Notes: generated from the sequence alone by a model not told the origin. Positions 10,610 to 22,636 are shown, counted from the stretch's first letter. The stretch is 64,000 bases of DNA from Yamagishiella unicocca (GCA_003116995.1 BDSL01000148.1:62001-126000); one strand, 5' to 3'. Numbers and translations: made by a program.

Positions 10610-13600
10610 ATGCCCAAGCGTAAAGCCGAGGCCGAGCCGAAGCGTGACGAGGAAGAGGAGCAGCCGGAGGATGAGCCAGCCGGCAGCGACGACGACACCG
10701 ATGACAGCGACAAGGGCGATGAGGGCAGCGAAGGGGAGGAGGCCGAGGACGAGAGCGGCAGCAGCAGCGGCAGCGAGGACTCCTGTCCGGAGGCCTCCTC
10801 TAGCGGAGACGAGTCGGAGGACGACGAGGACGGCGAGGCTTACAAGGAGGTGGACGTGCAGTTCGAGTTCTTCGACCCCCAGGAGCGAGACTTCCTGGGC
10901 CTCAAGGCGCTGCTCAACACCTACCTGGACGGGCAGCAGTACGACTGCAGCGGCCTGGTGGACGCAATCATCCGCCAGGTGGGTGTGAGGGGGTTGCGAG
11001 GAAAACCCGTGGATGCGAGAAAAACCGTGCAGAGCAGAGGGGGGGAGGGGGGTTGAGAGGACAGGGAGGGGGCGGAGGGGCAGGTTGGAGGGGCAGGCTG
11101 GAGGGTCTTTGCTTCCGCGGTATTCCTGGGCTAGGGTGGCGTGGTACGGCGTGTTGGGTTCTTGTTGGAGTAGGGCGACACCCTCCCTCCCCTCCCTCCC
11201 TCCCTCCCTCCCACACCCCCACAACCCGCATCCTTCCTCCCCAGACCGCCGTGGGCACAGTGGTCAAGTCCTCCGAGGACGACGACCCCTTCGCGCTGCT
11301 GACCGCCTTCAACACCTCCTCGGGCAGCGCCGCCTCCGCTCCCTGGATGGCCCAGCTGCGGGAGTACCTGCAGCGCCGCTGCCCCGACAAGGCCACACGG
11401 GACAAGCTGGACAAGGTGCCGCGGGAGGGGGGAGGGAGGGCGTTGTGCTTTGGTTCCTGCCGCCAGTAGCGAATGTTGCGATCAGGACAGGTGCTGAGCT
11501 TCGGTAAGCTTGGCTGGCCTTGGCTGACCTTGGCTGGCCTTGGCTGACCTTGGCTGACCTTGGCTGACCTTGGCTAGCCTTGGGTGAGCTTGGCTGGGAA
11601 TCGAGCAATCGACACACGCCCCTCCTATCTCGTCCCTGCCCCCTGTAGGCTCTGTCCGGCCCGGGTACCGGCCTGTTGGTTTCGGAGCGACTGATCAACT
11701 GCCCGCCGCAGCTGGCCCCCCCGTTGATGCAGATGCTGATGCAGGTGGGGGCCGCGACTGGGGGCGGGGGGGGGGTACGTACGGCTGCCGACACTCCTTA
11801 GTCACCTGGGGTACGGCCGCAAAGATGATAAGCGGGGGTGTGTTTCGACAGGTGTCGAAGGTTGCGAGGCGACGACTCCGCAGGACACGTGCTTATTGGG
11901 GATGTGGGCTCGGAAGGCATGTGACGAGCCCTCGCCCCAATGACCTCACCGTCCGCCCCCCCTCCTCTCCCCCCGCGGGGGACCGTGTAACCGGTCCTTA
12001 ACTTCGTACGCCCCCCCCAGGAGGTCGAGGGTGCCGCCACGGACGAGGACTACCCCAAGGTGGGACCGAGGGAAGGGCGGTGGGACAGGCTGGCAGGCAG
12101 GGCACGGCTGGCTGGTGTCGGACTAGGTCGCCACTGCGTGGTCGCAAGTACCGAATTAGTTAAGGGGTTAACACGTGGTTAGCTGTTTCCCCCGATGCCA
12201 GCATGTCCCTTGGGGCTCTTTCATCGGCCACCGCGATGCGGCTCCCCTCCCCCGCACCAACCCACCCTCTTTCCTCCGCCACGCTGCCCCTCAGGAGGAG
12301 CGTGAGGAGTTTTCCTTCCGGCGCTACCTGCACTTCACCCGGGTGTACACGGACCCGCAGGAGGTGGGACCGGGGGCCGGGGGGGGGGGCGGGGGGGCGG
12401 TTGGCCCCCCCCAGGTTGGGCGGAGGTGGCATTACAAACCGGTTACGCAACATGGACAGGATACTTGGCGCATTGTCTGCGGGTTGGGCGGGGGGCGACA
12501 ACGGCGGGAGAGCTGGTGCTTGTGCAGTGGCGGAGTGTCGACAGTGGGAGGTGGCGTCTGCGTCTGTCACACTAGCTGCTCCCTGTGTCGCAGGAGGCCG
12601 AGGAGGAGGAGGGAGCGGGCGGCGAGGCAGGGCAAGGACCCAGCACGTCCAAGCCAACGGCGGGAGCTCAGAAGGGGTCAGGGGGCGGCAAGGCCAAGGT
12701 CCGCTGGGTGGGACTGGGGCGGTGTAAGCGTGGGGTGGAGAGGAAACCCCTGGGGCGAGACCGGGGGAGAAGCGTGGGGTGGGCAGCGAGGGAGTGGTTA
12801 GCCTGGTGCTGGGGGCGGGGGAGTTGGGGCCGCAGTGAGATCCGCAGCAGCAGTGGCCCTCGCCTACTCCGCCTACGTCACCCCATCACTCCGCCCAGGG
12901 CCCCACGTCTGGCTACACTGTTCGCGGTTCTATCGTATAGCAGCCGGGGGCGGAAATTCGGCTTTGCTTACTTGAATGAGCCAAGTTATCTAGCACGCAA
13001 TTCCAAACGAGTGTACCAAACTTTCCTCCTCGGTTCTACTTATCCCTGAAGTGCCGACCTCTGCGGGTTTCCTCCCACCCCCCTCAGGTCCCCATCATCG
13101 TGTACGTGCGGCCCGAGGACGAGTACCTGCACCAGGTGGGGGGGCCGGGGGGGGGGAGGGTTCTGACCATCTGCGCTCTAGCGCGCGCTGCTACCACCTC
13201 CCTCCCCCCCTGCGTCCCGCCCGGGCCCCCTTGCCGCTCATCGCCTCTGGACCACCACCTTTATCGCTCTTGGTTTGTCGGCCTTGGATTCACGGATTAT
13301 CCTTTAACCCCCCCTCGCGCACCATGCGCCCGACGTCCATGGGTTTTACCCCCTCCTGGCGCACGCGGCTATGCACACGCTACACTTCCCCAGTCACGTT
13401 ATCGGTTCTTTGATGTACCCCCCCTGGCGCACCCTGCGCCCCCACCAGGTGTGCTCCTGGAGCTTTACCTTCCCTGTGGAGGGCCGCCCGGTGGCAAAGG
13501 GCGACCTGCGGCCTCTGCGGGCGGTGCTGTGTGTGGAGGCGGCCCGGGTGGCGGAGGCGAGGGCCATGATGGACCTGGTGGTGGGGAACATGATGGAGGA

Positions 13601-13720
13601 GGGGGGGGGGGGCAGGGCAAGGGCGGCAGCGGGGCGGGGGCCGGGGCGGGGCTGTCGCGCGGTGGGCAGGAGGCGGGCAAGGGCAAGGCGAAGGGCGGAG
13701 CGGGGAAGCCAGGCCGGTAG
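10610..13720 (+). CDS. BCP1: BCP1/BCCIP family nuclear protein, eight exons
   Basis: Homologue of yeast Bcp1, a chaperone of the 60S protein Rpl23 and export factor, and of human BCCIP, which binds BRCA2 and p21. Exons: 10610-10978, 11245-11415, 11649-11744, 12021-12059, 12295-12363, 12594-12698, 13088-13135, then from 13449. After a lysine-rich start (MPKRKAEAEPKRDEEEE) comes an acidic/Ser domain and then the family motifs VDVQFEFFDPQERDF, TAVGTVVKSSEDDDPF, LLVSERLINCPPQLAP, PIIVYVRPEDEYLHQ and SWSFTFPVEG. In the last exon a run of 12 G (13601-13612) precedes a frame problem: read literally the frame runs to a stop at 13904, beyond the TGTAA signal, whereas a shift at the G run gives a natural Gly/Lys-rich tail ending at 13720. 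The end given here assumes the latter. Confidence 0.93.
10994..11038 (+). repeat. Partial intronic dispersed element (BCP1 intron 1)
   Basis: Begins 15 bases after the 5' splice site with gttgcgaggaaaacccgtgg and continues gatgcgagaaaaaccgt, matching the first half of the elements at 43781 and 46055. Confidence 0.7.
11513..11582. repeat. 10-bp tandem repeat (cttggctgac)
   Basis: About seven copies, with tggct/tgacc variants, in intron 2 of BCP1. Confidence 0.85.
12085..12222. repeat. Dispersed repeat, copy 1 (BCP1 intron 4)
   Basis: Shares ggcagggcacggctggctgg, gtcgcaagtacc, cacgtggttagctg and cccccgatgccagcatgtcc, in the same order, with 13806-13957. Confidence 0.85.
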
Positions 13721-13805
13721 GTCCCTGGGGGTGGGAGACGCAGGCCGCAGGGGCAGATGGGGTTGCGGGGGCGTGCGGCGGGCAGGAGTATGGTGGTGCC
13801 AGCGG

Positions 13806-13957
13806 ACAGGCCGCCAGGCAGGGCACGGCTGGCTGGTTTCGGACTTGTTCCCGATTGCGTGCTCGCGGCTGCTTGGTCGCAAGTACCCGATCTGTAACGT
13901 TTGAGCACGTGGTTAGCTGCTTCCCCCGATGCCAGCATGTCCCTCGGGGCTCTCTTA
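13806..13957. repeat. Dispersed repeat, copy 2 (BCP1 3' region)
   Basis: Direct copy of 12085-12222 with a short insertion. It carries the gene's TGTAA signal, so the polyadenylation site lies inside a repeat whose intronic sister lacks it. Confidence 0.85.
13893..13897 (+). terminator. TGTAA polyadenylation signal of BCP1
   Basis: Lies about 175 bases after the preferred stop codon. It falls before the stop obtained by literal reading, which argues for the shorter frame. Confidence 0.65.
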
Positions 13958-14461
13958 CGGCCCCAGACGTGGAAACAAAAGGCGGCGGTTGTGTGCTAGC
14001 TGACGGGCTGGTGGGCAGGCTGCCCCGCGGGGAGGTCAGTGCCGGCAGCACCCAGTGCCGTGTAGACTGAGTTCCTCCTCCCAGGTGGCGAAGGAAGGGC
14101 CGTCATGCGGCGAAGCCCGGGACAGGTGCAGCTGAGCGGAGAGACGTGCAGGGGCGGTGTGGCGGGTGGCGGGGCGGGGACCCGGCCAGGCTCTGACTGC
14201 CTTGCCGGGCGAGAGGTCCTTTGGGTCGTGTTCCTCGAGGCATGCGGCCAGGGGGCAGCCGCTCGTCCCGTTACAGCACCAGGCTAACAGCTCGCAGTAC
14301 GACAGCTCGGCAGCTCGGCGGTGTACGGCAGTGCGGTGTTCGCGCTCCGGGACCAGACAGCGCACCGCCGGACCTACCGCCCTGGGACTAGACACCGCCA
14401 CCACCACTGCTCGCCGTCATCGACACTGCCCTGTCATCTACACTGGAACCCACTGTAACCG

Positions 14462-14466
14462 TTACA
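14462..14466 (-). terminator. TGTAA polyadenylation signal of DEG9
   Basis: TTACA on the plus strand, 200 bases past the DEG9 stop. It marks the convergent boundary with BCP1. Confidence 0.65.
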
Positions 14467-14665
14467 ACAACTGCAATGTTCCGCCATGACTTGCCTCCAC
14501 CACCACCACAAGCATTGCCTCCAGCCTGCCGCGCGCCGCGCGTCATTCCGTACGTACGGCTCACACGACCCACCCGACTGCAGCCGCCAAAGTGCGGCAG
14601 CCGCGTGGGGTTGGCCCACCCAGGCCCCAACCCGCGTGCCCCGCCTGCGTCTGCGGCCGTGGCGC

Positions 14666-17600
14666 CTACGCCCTGCCCTCCGCCCCCTCTACCGCCCCCG
14701 CCTGCTGCTGCTGTTGCTGCAGCTCCGCCATCGTGGCCCTCAGGTTGGCGGACATGTCGTGCGGGATGGAGTGCGAGCGCATCACCTCGGGGGTCACCTG
14801 CAGCACGTCTGGAGGGGGAGGGGAGGGAGGGGCAGGGGAGGGAGGGGTAGGGTGCACACGGAGGTGGGGGGTTGCGAGGAAAACAAGGAGGTGAGGGGCA
14901 AAGATACCGGTGGTGCAAGTGGCTCAGCTGCGTCTGAATGGGGGCAAGGTCAGCACCAGGATAGTCCACGGGCCGTGGAGCGCTGATGTGCGGTGGCGGG
15001 CGGACACGGCGCCCCGCTGCGTCCTCTTACTCGTAGGCGAGGTGGCTCCCATGAGCAACTCGTGACAGCAACGATACCGCCCTTTCCGCAAAGGGTTGCT
15101 GCTGCCCCCAGACACCTGACTCGGGTTCCCCCCTAGAGGGAGCGCAGCGACCCACCTTTGGCCTCCACCACCACCACCTCGTTGTAGTCCAGGTCGAAGC
15201 GCAGGAAGCCCCGGGGGGACCCGGAGCTGCCCTCCCCCTCCCCCTCCCCCTCCCCCTCCCCCTCCGGCGCCTTCGCCGCCTCCGCCAGCGCCTCCCGCAC
15301 CCTCGCCGCCAGCTGGCTGAGGTTGCTGACGGGGGCGCCGTTGAAACGCAGCAGCTGCACGTTGTACACGTCCTCGTAGCCCAGGGTGGCGTCGCAGGCC
15401 AGGACCTGGGGGGAGTGGCGGGGGGGGGGTAGGAGAATACGCGAACCGAGTGGGGGTTCGGGGTGAGGTACGGTCGGGGTGAGGTCGGGTCAGGGTTGCA
15501 AAACCGGACCGGTTACTCGACGTGGGAAGTGTAGCTGGCGCACAGGCTTCGGGGTCGGGTCGAGGTGGGGTTCGAGGAAGACCCGTGGTTGGGAAGATCC
15601 GTGGCGTGGCGGGGAAATTCTTAGCCCCCCTTGCGTCCAAGTCCAGCACCGCACCGACATGGGGCCGGGGCTCCCCCCTCCCCCCCCGCGGCCGCACCTG
15701 CGACAGCACCACCACCTCCTCATCCGCCGTCTTGGGGAAGCCGTGGTACAGCCGGTCAAGCAGCTTCACGGGCGCATCGCTGCCGTACTCGCTGCCGTAC
15801 TCGGACTGCAGGTAGGGTTCGCTGGCGGTGGTGAAGACGAGGCCCCCCACTATGAGGTAGGGCGGGTCGCGGTTGCTGAGGTGGGGCGGCACCAGCGAGG
15901 TGGGCTTGGACAGGCTGCGGGGGGAGAGGAAGACCCGTGAGTGTACGACAGAAAAACCGTTAATGAGAGGCTGCAGGGGTGAAGGCGCGGCAGGAGGGGC
16001 CGAGGGCGGAGCGTATGTGCTGTGGTTCTGGAGCGGGGTACGGAAGGGCAGGCGTAGACGAACGAACCAGCACCCCTCCCTCCTGCCACCCACCCACCCA
16101 CCGACCCACACCACCGGTCCGCCAGCCGTCACCGCTGGCCCACATCGCCTTCTCCAACTCCTCCCTGCCCCTCCTCCCCCACTCACGTGACCTGCAGCTC
16201 CAGCCGCTGCCCGCCCCTCAGCACGTCCAGCCTGGCCTCGTCCCCCACGAACTTGTTGGTCACGAGGTAGGAGAAGGCGATGCGCTCCCCCGTGCGGAAG
16301 GGCACCGTGCCGTCGTTGGAGATGGGCCGCCCGTCGAAGGCCAGCAGCACGTCATCCGGGCGCAGAGCGGCGGCGGCGGCGGCGGTGGGGTTCACTGAGC
16401 GCACCAGCACGCCCTTCTGCCCCGGCGCCATGCCGTACGCCCGCCGCAGCGCGTCGCTCTCCATGCGCTGCCACTGGACCCCCAGTGCGGGGAAGCCGGA
16501 GAAGGAGGCGGTGCGCTGGTAGTCGTCCAGGAAGTGCGCCACCACGGGGGTGGGGATGACGTAGCCCACGTTCTCGACATCGCTGCCGACCAGGGCCTGT
16601 GGGAGGGGGGGGAGGGGGGTGCGGGTGGAGGGGGGGGGAGGGGGGTGCGGGTGGAGAGGGGGAGGGAGGGGGGTGCGGGTGGAGAGGGGGAGGGACGGGT
16701 GGGTGCGGGTGGAGAGGGGGAGGGACGGGTGGGTGCGGGTGGAGAGGGGGAGGGACGGGTGGGTGCGGGTGGAGAGGGGGAGGGACGGGAGTGCGGGTGG
16801 AGAGGGGGAGGTTGGCAGGGGTTGGGCGGCGCGAGTGGTGTGGGTGGCGCGAGGGCTGCAGCCCCACCTCCCGCCAGCTTCCAGCCCTCCCGCACCTCCC
16901 CACCTTCCCCCAGCTTCCAGCCCTCCCGCACCTCCCCCCTATTTACCTGGAACGCTATCCCAACGCACTGGCAGGCCCTGTTGAACACCGGCCCCCCGCT
17001 GTTGCCGCCGTTGATGGCGGCATCGATCTGGATGGCGAGCAGGTCCGTGGAGCCCTGAGGAGCGGGTGGGGCAGGAGGGAGAAGAGAGGGGCAGAGGCAG
17101 GAGAGGGAGGGAGGTGTCGGTAGGCATGCCAGGGAAGTCGCCAGGACGGCCGGGGGGGTAGCGGGGAGCAGGGAGGGGTGTGTAAGCCAGTAGCGCGAGA
17201 ACCTCCCCCCCTCCTGCACCTTCCGGCTCCCCCCCTCCTCCACCTTCCGGCTCCCCCCCTGCACCCACATGGCTGTAGTCGGTGACCTCGATGCGGCTCA
17301 CGACTCCCGCGGTGACGGAGATGGTGTCCCCGCCGATGGGGTAGCCCACCACCGCCACGCCGTCCTGCAGCCGGGGCAGCGGACCCAGCTCCAGAACCGG
17401 CGGGGCGGCGCGCGGCTCCTCCGCCCCCTCCGGCCCCGCGGCCCAGAAGTCCGGGTCGTCCACCTCCAGCGCCGCGATGTCGCAGTCCACCCCCACACTC
17501 AGCACCCGGGCCAGGTACTTGCGGTCGTCACCTCGCCGCTTCACCTTGACCTGCAGGGCGCGAGGGGAGGGGAGGGAGGAGGGGGGAGGGGGGAGAGGGA

Positions 17601-18874
17601 ATGCATGTTTGGGTTGGGTGGTGGTGTCCGATAGCGGTTGTGTTCGTGCCACTCGTTAGCTCTCCCGACGCCGACCCTCTCTCGCCACAAACGCAACGCC
17701 GCGACGCCCTCACCCCCGACAGAGCATCGCCTCTGCGTTCGTCTACCCAGCACTAGCACATCCACGTCCTCGCTGAGCGCTTATCCACCCCCTGGCCTCC
17801 CCCCGACCCCCCGACCCCCAACCACACCCGTCCGCCCACCTGCGTGTGGTAGTCCACCGAGTGAGCATTAGTCAGCAGCCAGTTGCGACCGCCGTACCGC
17901 ACAACGAACCCCGACGAGGAGCTGCTGTACTGCCGCTTCCGCTGCCAGGGCAGCGAGTAGTTGGGCTCGGTATGCATGCAGTACACCTTGACCACGGCAT
18001 CCATGAACGGCGCCTGTCGTGCGGAACGGCGTGAGGACGCGAGTGCTTTAGGGTTTAGGGTTTAGGGTTTAGGGTTTTAGGGTTTAGCACAGCTCCCCTC
18101 AAAGGCACGGAATGCGACCCAGCCCAGAGCCTCAGTACCTCAATCACATCACAGGCAAGCGCCCCGCCACAAAACCGAGTCCCCCCCCGGGCCCTCCGCT
18201 TCCTCCCACACACCCCATACAGTCCTCCGCCCTCCGCCCCCACCGCCTCCTTCCCTCCCACACACCAGCTGCTGCCCCGCCTCCTCGTCAAGCTCCTCCA
18301 GCGGCTGGTCACCACCATTCGTCGCATCCGCCAGCGAGGGCGGCGGCGCGGCCGCTGCTGCTGGCGGCGGCGCCACCGCTACTCCCGCCGCCACTCCGGC
18401 AGCGGCCTTGTCGCCCTTAGAGCCGGACTTGTGGTGGGGCTTCCGGGGGGGCGGGGGCCCCACCTGGCCGTTGCCGGCAGATGACCTGGGCGGCGCCGGG
18501 GCGGGAGCCGCCAGCCGCCGGGGCCGCAGCCGCTGGGGGCCCAGCCCCGACAGGACGCCAGGGCCACAGCTGCTACTGCCGCTGCTGGTAGCCGTGTTGT
18601 TGGTGGTGGTGCTACTGCCGCTGCGGCTGGTGCCTGCCCCGGCGAAGGTGCCAGCGGCGTAGGCACAGCAGGAGGTGGAGGCGGGGGCGGGGGGCAGGGC
18701 CTGCGGGGCCCGCAGGGCTGCTAGCGGCACGGTAGCGGCCGGGTGGCTGGCGGCCGAGGCGGCGGCGGAAGCTGCTGCGGGCAAGCCTGTTGTGGGGAGG
18801 GAAGATGGGGGGGTGGGAGGCCAGCAGGAAGGCCCGGAGGGTAGACCCACCGCCACTGCTCCCGTCGCTGTCAT
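14666..18874 (-). CDS. DEG9: DEG9-type serine protease (HtrA family, two PDZ regions)
   Basis: ATP-independent serine endopeptidase of the plant Deg9 type, nucleolar/nuclear in Arabidopsis. Eight exons in phase: 18874-18266, 18013-17840, 17550-17269, 17054-16947, 16596-16187, 15914-15698, 15405-15156, 14808-14666 (730 aa). The family core starts at [17 protein letters not shown]. The catalytic triad is visible: His in [11 protein letters not shown], Asp in [10 protein letters not shown], Ser in [14 protein letters not shown]-type segments follow ([48 protein letters not shown]), and the C-terminus reads [17 protein letters not shown] before a Gln run. The first 200 residues are Ala/Pro/Ser-rich with a [12 protein letters not shown] basic patch. 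The start is uncertain: an intron-like T/C tract ending in acaacag at 18787 could mean that exon 1 begins at 18786 and an upstream exon was missed. Confidence 0.95.
15569..15606 (+). repeat. Partial intronic dispersed element, antisense to DEG9
   Basis: Starts ggttcgaggaagacccgtgg, then diverges; it lies in the DEG9 intron at 15406-15697. A second partial copy at 15925-15973 (gaggaagacccgtgag, then gaaaaaccgttaatgag) lies in the preceding intron. Confidence 0.65.
16614..16808. repeat. About 30-bp G-rich minisatellite
   Basis: Units of gtgcgggtggagagggggag followed by ggacgggtgg repeat about six times, with shorter degenerate units at the left end. It fills most of the DEG9 intron at 16597-16946. 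Confidence 0.9.
18047..18087 (+). repeat. Interstitial telomere-type array (TTTAGGG)n
   Basis: Five to six consecutive TTTAGGG units, one of them TTTTAGGG, lie in DEG9 intron 1. TTTAGGG is the plant/Volvox-type telomere repeat, TTTTAGGG the Chlamydomonas type. Confidence 0.92.
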
Positions 18875-19827
18875 CCAGCCCGCTCTACGCCTCGCTCCCC
18901 TGTGCCCTCTATTGCCCTTGGGCTCTCCCCTTCCTGAATCTGGGGTCGTGCTGTGTGATTAGCGTGTTACAGCTGCGGGTAATGGGCGCCCCCGGCACGC
19001 ACGTTTGCAGTGACACTAGAAGGCATGGTGGAAACTCTGCATGCAGTCGTAACATGCCAAGTATTGGTTTGTTTCTATCCAATCCTTGGGCGGAATGACG
19101 TGCCTCGCCCCGACGGCAATGCAGGCTTGTTGGCCCTCGTGCCCCTGGCACCCACCTGCGGAACCCGTCCTGACGAGGCTCCTGAAAATTGACACCATGT
19201 TAATAGAGTTCCGAATTGCAATGGGTCCGTGCTTGTTGGGGAACGCTTGACCCAGGACCACAAGTGAAGAAGTAAGGCGCAGCGTCGCAAAACTAAGAGG
19301 GCGAAGAGCCCAAGGACATATTAAGGGATCGCATTACACCCTTCAACTATAAGGTGGGCATGTGATTTGGCAGTAGAGGTGGGGGTTGGAGCTCCTTCAC
19401 GATCAATTTGCCTGATGTTCAGAGCGTGTAGGAGATTCAATGTTGAACCTAAAAGTACAGGAACATCTGAAAGTGCAACGCTGCGCATGAGGTTAAGGTG
19501 GTTGGCAACGGTGCTTACCAAGGCGCATGGGGACATGGCCACCGCGCGCTGGTATCTATACCGATGCGCAGGTTGACCAAGCATATGCATTATAGTAAGA
19601 AATATTCTATGTATTAGGCCGACCATGCTCGGCAGCCGAACCCTGCGACGCCGGTACTGACCGATTGCTGCTACGATACCCCGTGTCCATCCATCTCCTT
19701 TAAGGATCAACCTGTGGAAATTAGGCTAGCCTAGAGATTGCGGGACAGCTCCACGGCGCCGCCCACAGTTTCGGAAGGGCGTGACTTCTACCACCGACGC
19801 TCGGACAGCACTTAGCTTGCCCGGGAC
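18875..19827. other. Intergenic, divergent upstream regions of DEG9 and the carrier
   Basis: No convincing gene. A missing first exon of DEG9 may lie at about 19060-19000 on the minus strand, but its phase does not fit cleanly. GC content drops across 19190-19730. Confidence 0.5.
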
Positions 19828-22506
19828 ATGGTGCAAATATCTAGCGGCGATGACAAGGTGGAGAAGGGAGGACGGCGGATGATGATCGACGCATCGGCTG
19901 GCGCAATCGCAGGCTGCATTGCCCGCGTCATTATAGGTCCCCTTGACGTCATTAAAATCCGGTTCCAAGTCCAGCTGGAGCCCATCATGGGGGTTCCTCC
20001 AGAGGTCGGGGGCCGCTCCAAGTACACGGGCTTCGGCCAGGCATTTACGACCATCCTTCGCGAGGAGGGTGTGCAGGTGCGCGGTTGGGGACAGAGCAGG
20101 CCCGGAGCGGGGCCCTTGGACCACTCTCTCCCGGGGCCCCGCCCGGAGGATCTCATACGTGCGCTGTGCTGCCGGGGCTTCGGACGCAACCCGCTCTGGG
20201 AGGCAGGGGGACGGGGGCCAAGGGCTCGGCGCTCTCTACCAGGACCCCCGCACCGTCCTGCGTGGCTGCGGAGCAGCCCCCTCGTGTCCCTGCGCCCTTG
20301 AAGCGTCGGCGGGCTCCGCGGCGCAGACCCTCCCTCCCGCGTGCTCCAGCCACACACACACACCTGCCTCCGGATTCCTTGGTCTCTTCGCGCTCAGTCT
20401 CCTTCGCGGCTCAGCTCAGCATACTGCAAACACACGATACTACCGCACACATGGCGCCCCCAACCGTTTCGTCGCGCACCCTCGCCACTCGGCTCCTGCA
20501 TCACCCCTCCCCCCCCCACACCACACCCCCGTGTCGCGGCCTCACGCTCCCACCGCCACTGCCGCCGCAGGGGTTGTGGCGCGGTACGGTACCTGGACTC
20601 CTGCTCACCGTGCCGTACACAGCGGTGCAATTTGTGGCGCTGCAGCAAGTACGGCAAGCGGCGGCCGCACATGGCTTCACGGGTGCGGCCCCAGGGTGCG
20701 GCTGTTAGGTGCCGGCGTGGCGAGGAGACAGATGGAGGAGGAAAAGTAGCTGGCGGGAAGTTTGGGTTACACGTTTGTATGGGCGTGGGGTTTGATCTGG
20801 GTCGGGATGGTCGGTCCCGGTTCGGCCCGAGGATGCCGATGACATACATGTAGGTGCTCGAACCAACGACCGCATACAATTTTACCACCCACCCACTCAA
20901 CATTCGGTATGTCCTATTCTTCCTGCGTCGTCTGCCGTCCTGCCTTTCTGCTGCAATGGGCAGCCTCTGTTTTCGGATTGCCTGGATGCTCTGCCTGCCT
21001 GCCCCTGACTCCAGCTGCAGACACCTCCTCGCCTCCCCCCCTCCGCAGCCAACCCAGGCACCGCCCCCTTGGTGTCCCTTGCCAGTGGGGCGCTGGCGGG
21101 TGCTGCCGCCACGGTGGCCTCCTACCCCTTCGACCTGCTGAGAACCACGCTGGCGGCACAGGGGGAGCCGCGGGTGGGTGGGGTAGCTGGAGGCGGCTGG
21201 GGGCAGCTGGGGGATCGGAGAAGGCGAGGAAGAGGATGAGGAGGCGTAAGGACTAATGGGCGGCTGCCCTACCGGCTTCGCTGTCCGCGAATCCGCCATC
21301 GCTCCACACCAACGCGTCTAGCTGCCTAGCTTTAATCGGCACTCCCTCTGTCCCTACGGTACGGCACGCTCCCCAGGTGTACCGCAACATGTGGGAGGCG
21401 GCGCGCAGCATCGTCTCGCAGCGCGGACCCGTGGGTCTGTACAGCGGGCTGGGGGTGACCCTGGTGGAGATCATGCCGTACGCGGCCTTGCAGTTCGGGC
21501 TGTACGATGCCCTCAACGCCCTGGTCGATGAAGCCCGCGTTCGCTACCAGCGAGAGGCGGCGGAGGCAGCGGCCGCAGAAGCAACCAGCGACGGCAATGG
21601 TGGGGAGGCGGGGGAGCCGCAGCGGCAGCAGCGAGGCGGCCACGGACACAGCCGGAGCCGGGGGAAGGGGGGGGAGGCAAGCGCCAGCGGGAAGGGGCAA
21701 GGGCAACGGGCGTCACCGGTCAGCGATGGTGACGGAGCCTCCCCCTCCTCCCCCTCCTCCGCCTCCTCCTCGTCTTCCGCCGCGGGTGTGCAGTCCAGCC
21801 GGCTGCAGGCGTTCGCTTGCGGGCTGCTGGCGGGGCTCCTGGCCAAGCTGGCCACCCACCCGCTGGATGTGGCCAAGAAGAGGTACCAGGTGGCGGGGCT
21901 GCAGCGGTCGCTCAGGTGGGTGGGTGGGTAGAGTGCAGGGGAGTGCGGGGATTGGGACAGGGGGGCTGGCTGTGGGGCGAGACAGCGGTAGGCATCCGGT
22001 GGGGGGTGGGACGGCGGTCGAGATGAGGGCGGGGGGCCGGGTGGCGTCAGGGGTAGTGGCTGCGAAGACCCAAGAGCCGTCAATGTGCCGACACGCAGTT
22101 TGTCGTCGTTTCGGCCCCAGCCCCTGTCGAGCCTTCGCTGCCGCCACAAGCTCCACCCTCCCACCCACAGGTACGGCGCCCGTGTGGAGGCTGGCTTCGC
22201 GATGCGGTCCCTAGGTCACAGCCTGGGCCACATCTACCGCACGGAGGGGATGAGGGGGCTGTGGAAGGGCAGCATACCGTCCATCATAAAGGTGAGCGGG
22301 AGGTGAGGGAGCGCGCGCTACCCACAGCCTTGCACGGCACCTTCGCCGCCCCTCACCGCCGCCACCGCGTCGCACCACCGCAGGCCGCTCCTTCTGCTGC
22401 GATCACGTTTGCTGCCTACGACGCCGTGCTGGCCTGGCTGCTGGCGGTATCCGGCGAGCAGAGGCGGCAGCAGATGCTGCAACAGCAGAAGCAGGAGCAG
22501 CAGTAG
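19828..22506 (+). CDS. Mitochondrial thiamine diphosphate carrier (SLC25 family)
   Basis: Inner-membrane carrier of the plant TPC type (SLC25A19-like), importing thiamine diphosphate for matrix dehydrogenases. Six exons in phase, 422 aa: 19828-20076, 20571-20682, 21049-21173, 21377-21915, 22171-22291, 22384-22506. Three mitochondrial-carrier repeats are visible through their signature motifs: [29 protein letters not shown] and [16 protein letters not shown], each followed by a G-x-W/L-x-G element ([27 protein letters not shown]). Even-numbered helices read [28 protein letters not shown] and [14 protein letters not shown]. Odd: an Ala/Gly/Ser-rich insertion of about 85 residues (21543-21795) between repeats two and three, and a Gln-rich C-terminal tail, neither typical of the family. 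Confidence 0.95.
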
Positions 22507-22636
22507 CCCCCGGGTATTGTTGGGCACACACAAGAAGGACTGCTAGCTGGGCTGCCGTACACGGCGACCCTCAACTGCCAACGAAGTGTTCTGTTTTCCT
22601 GAAATGCCATCCGTACCGGATTGGTCATCCTACGCT

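Noticed and set aside
14924..16186. 420-codon minus-strand frame
   Set aside because: Reads through DEG9 introns and is out of frame with two of its exons.
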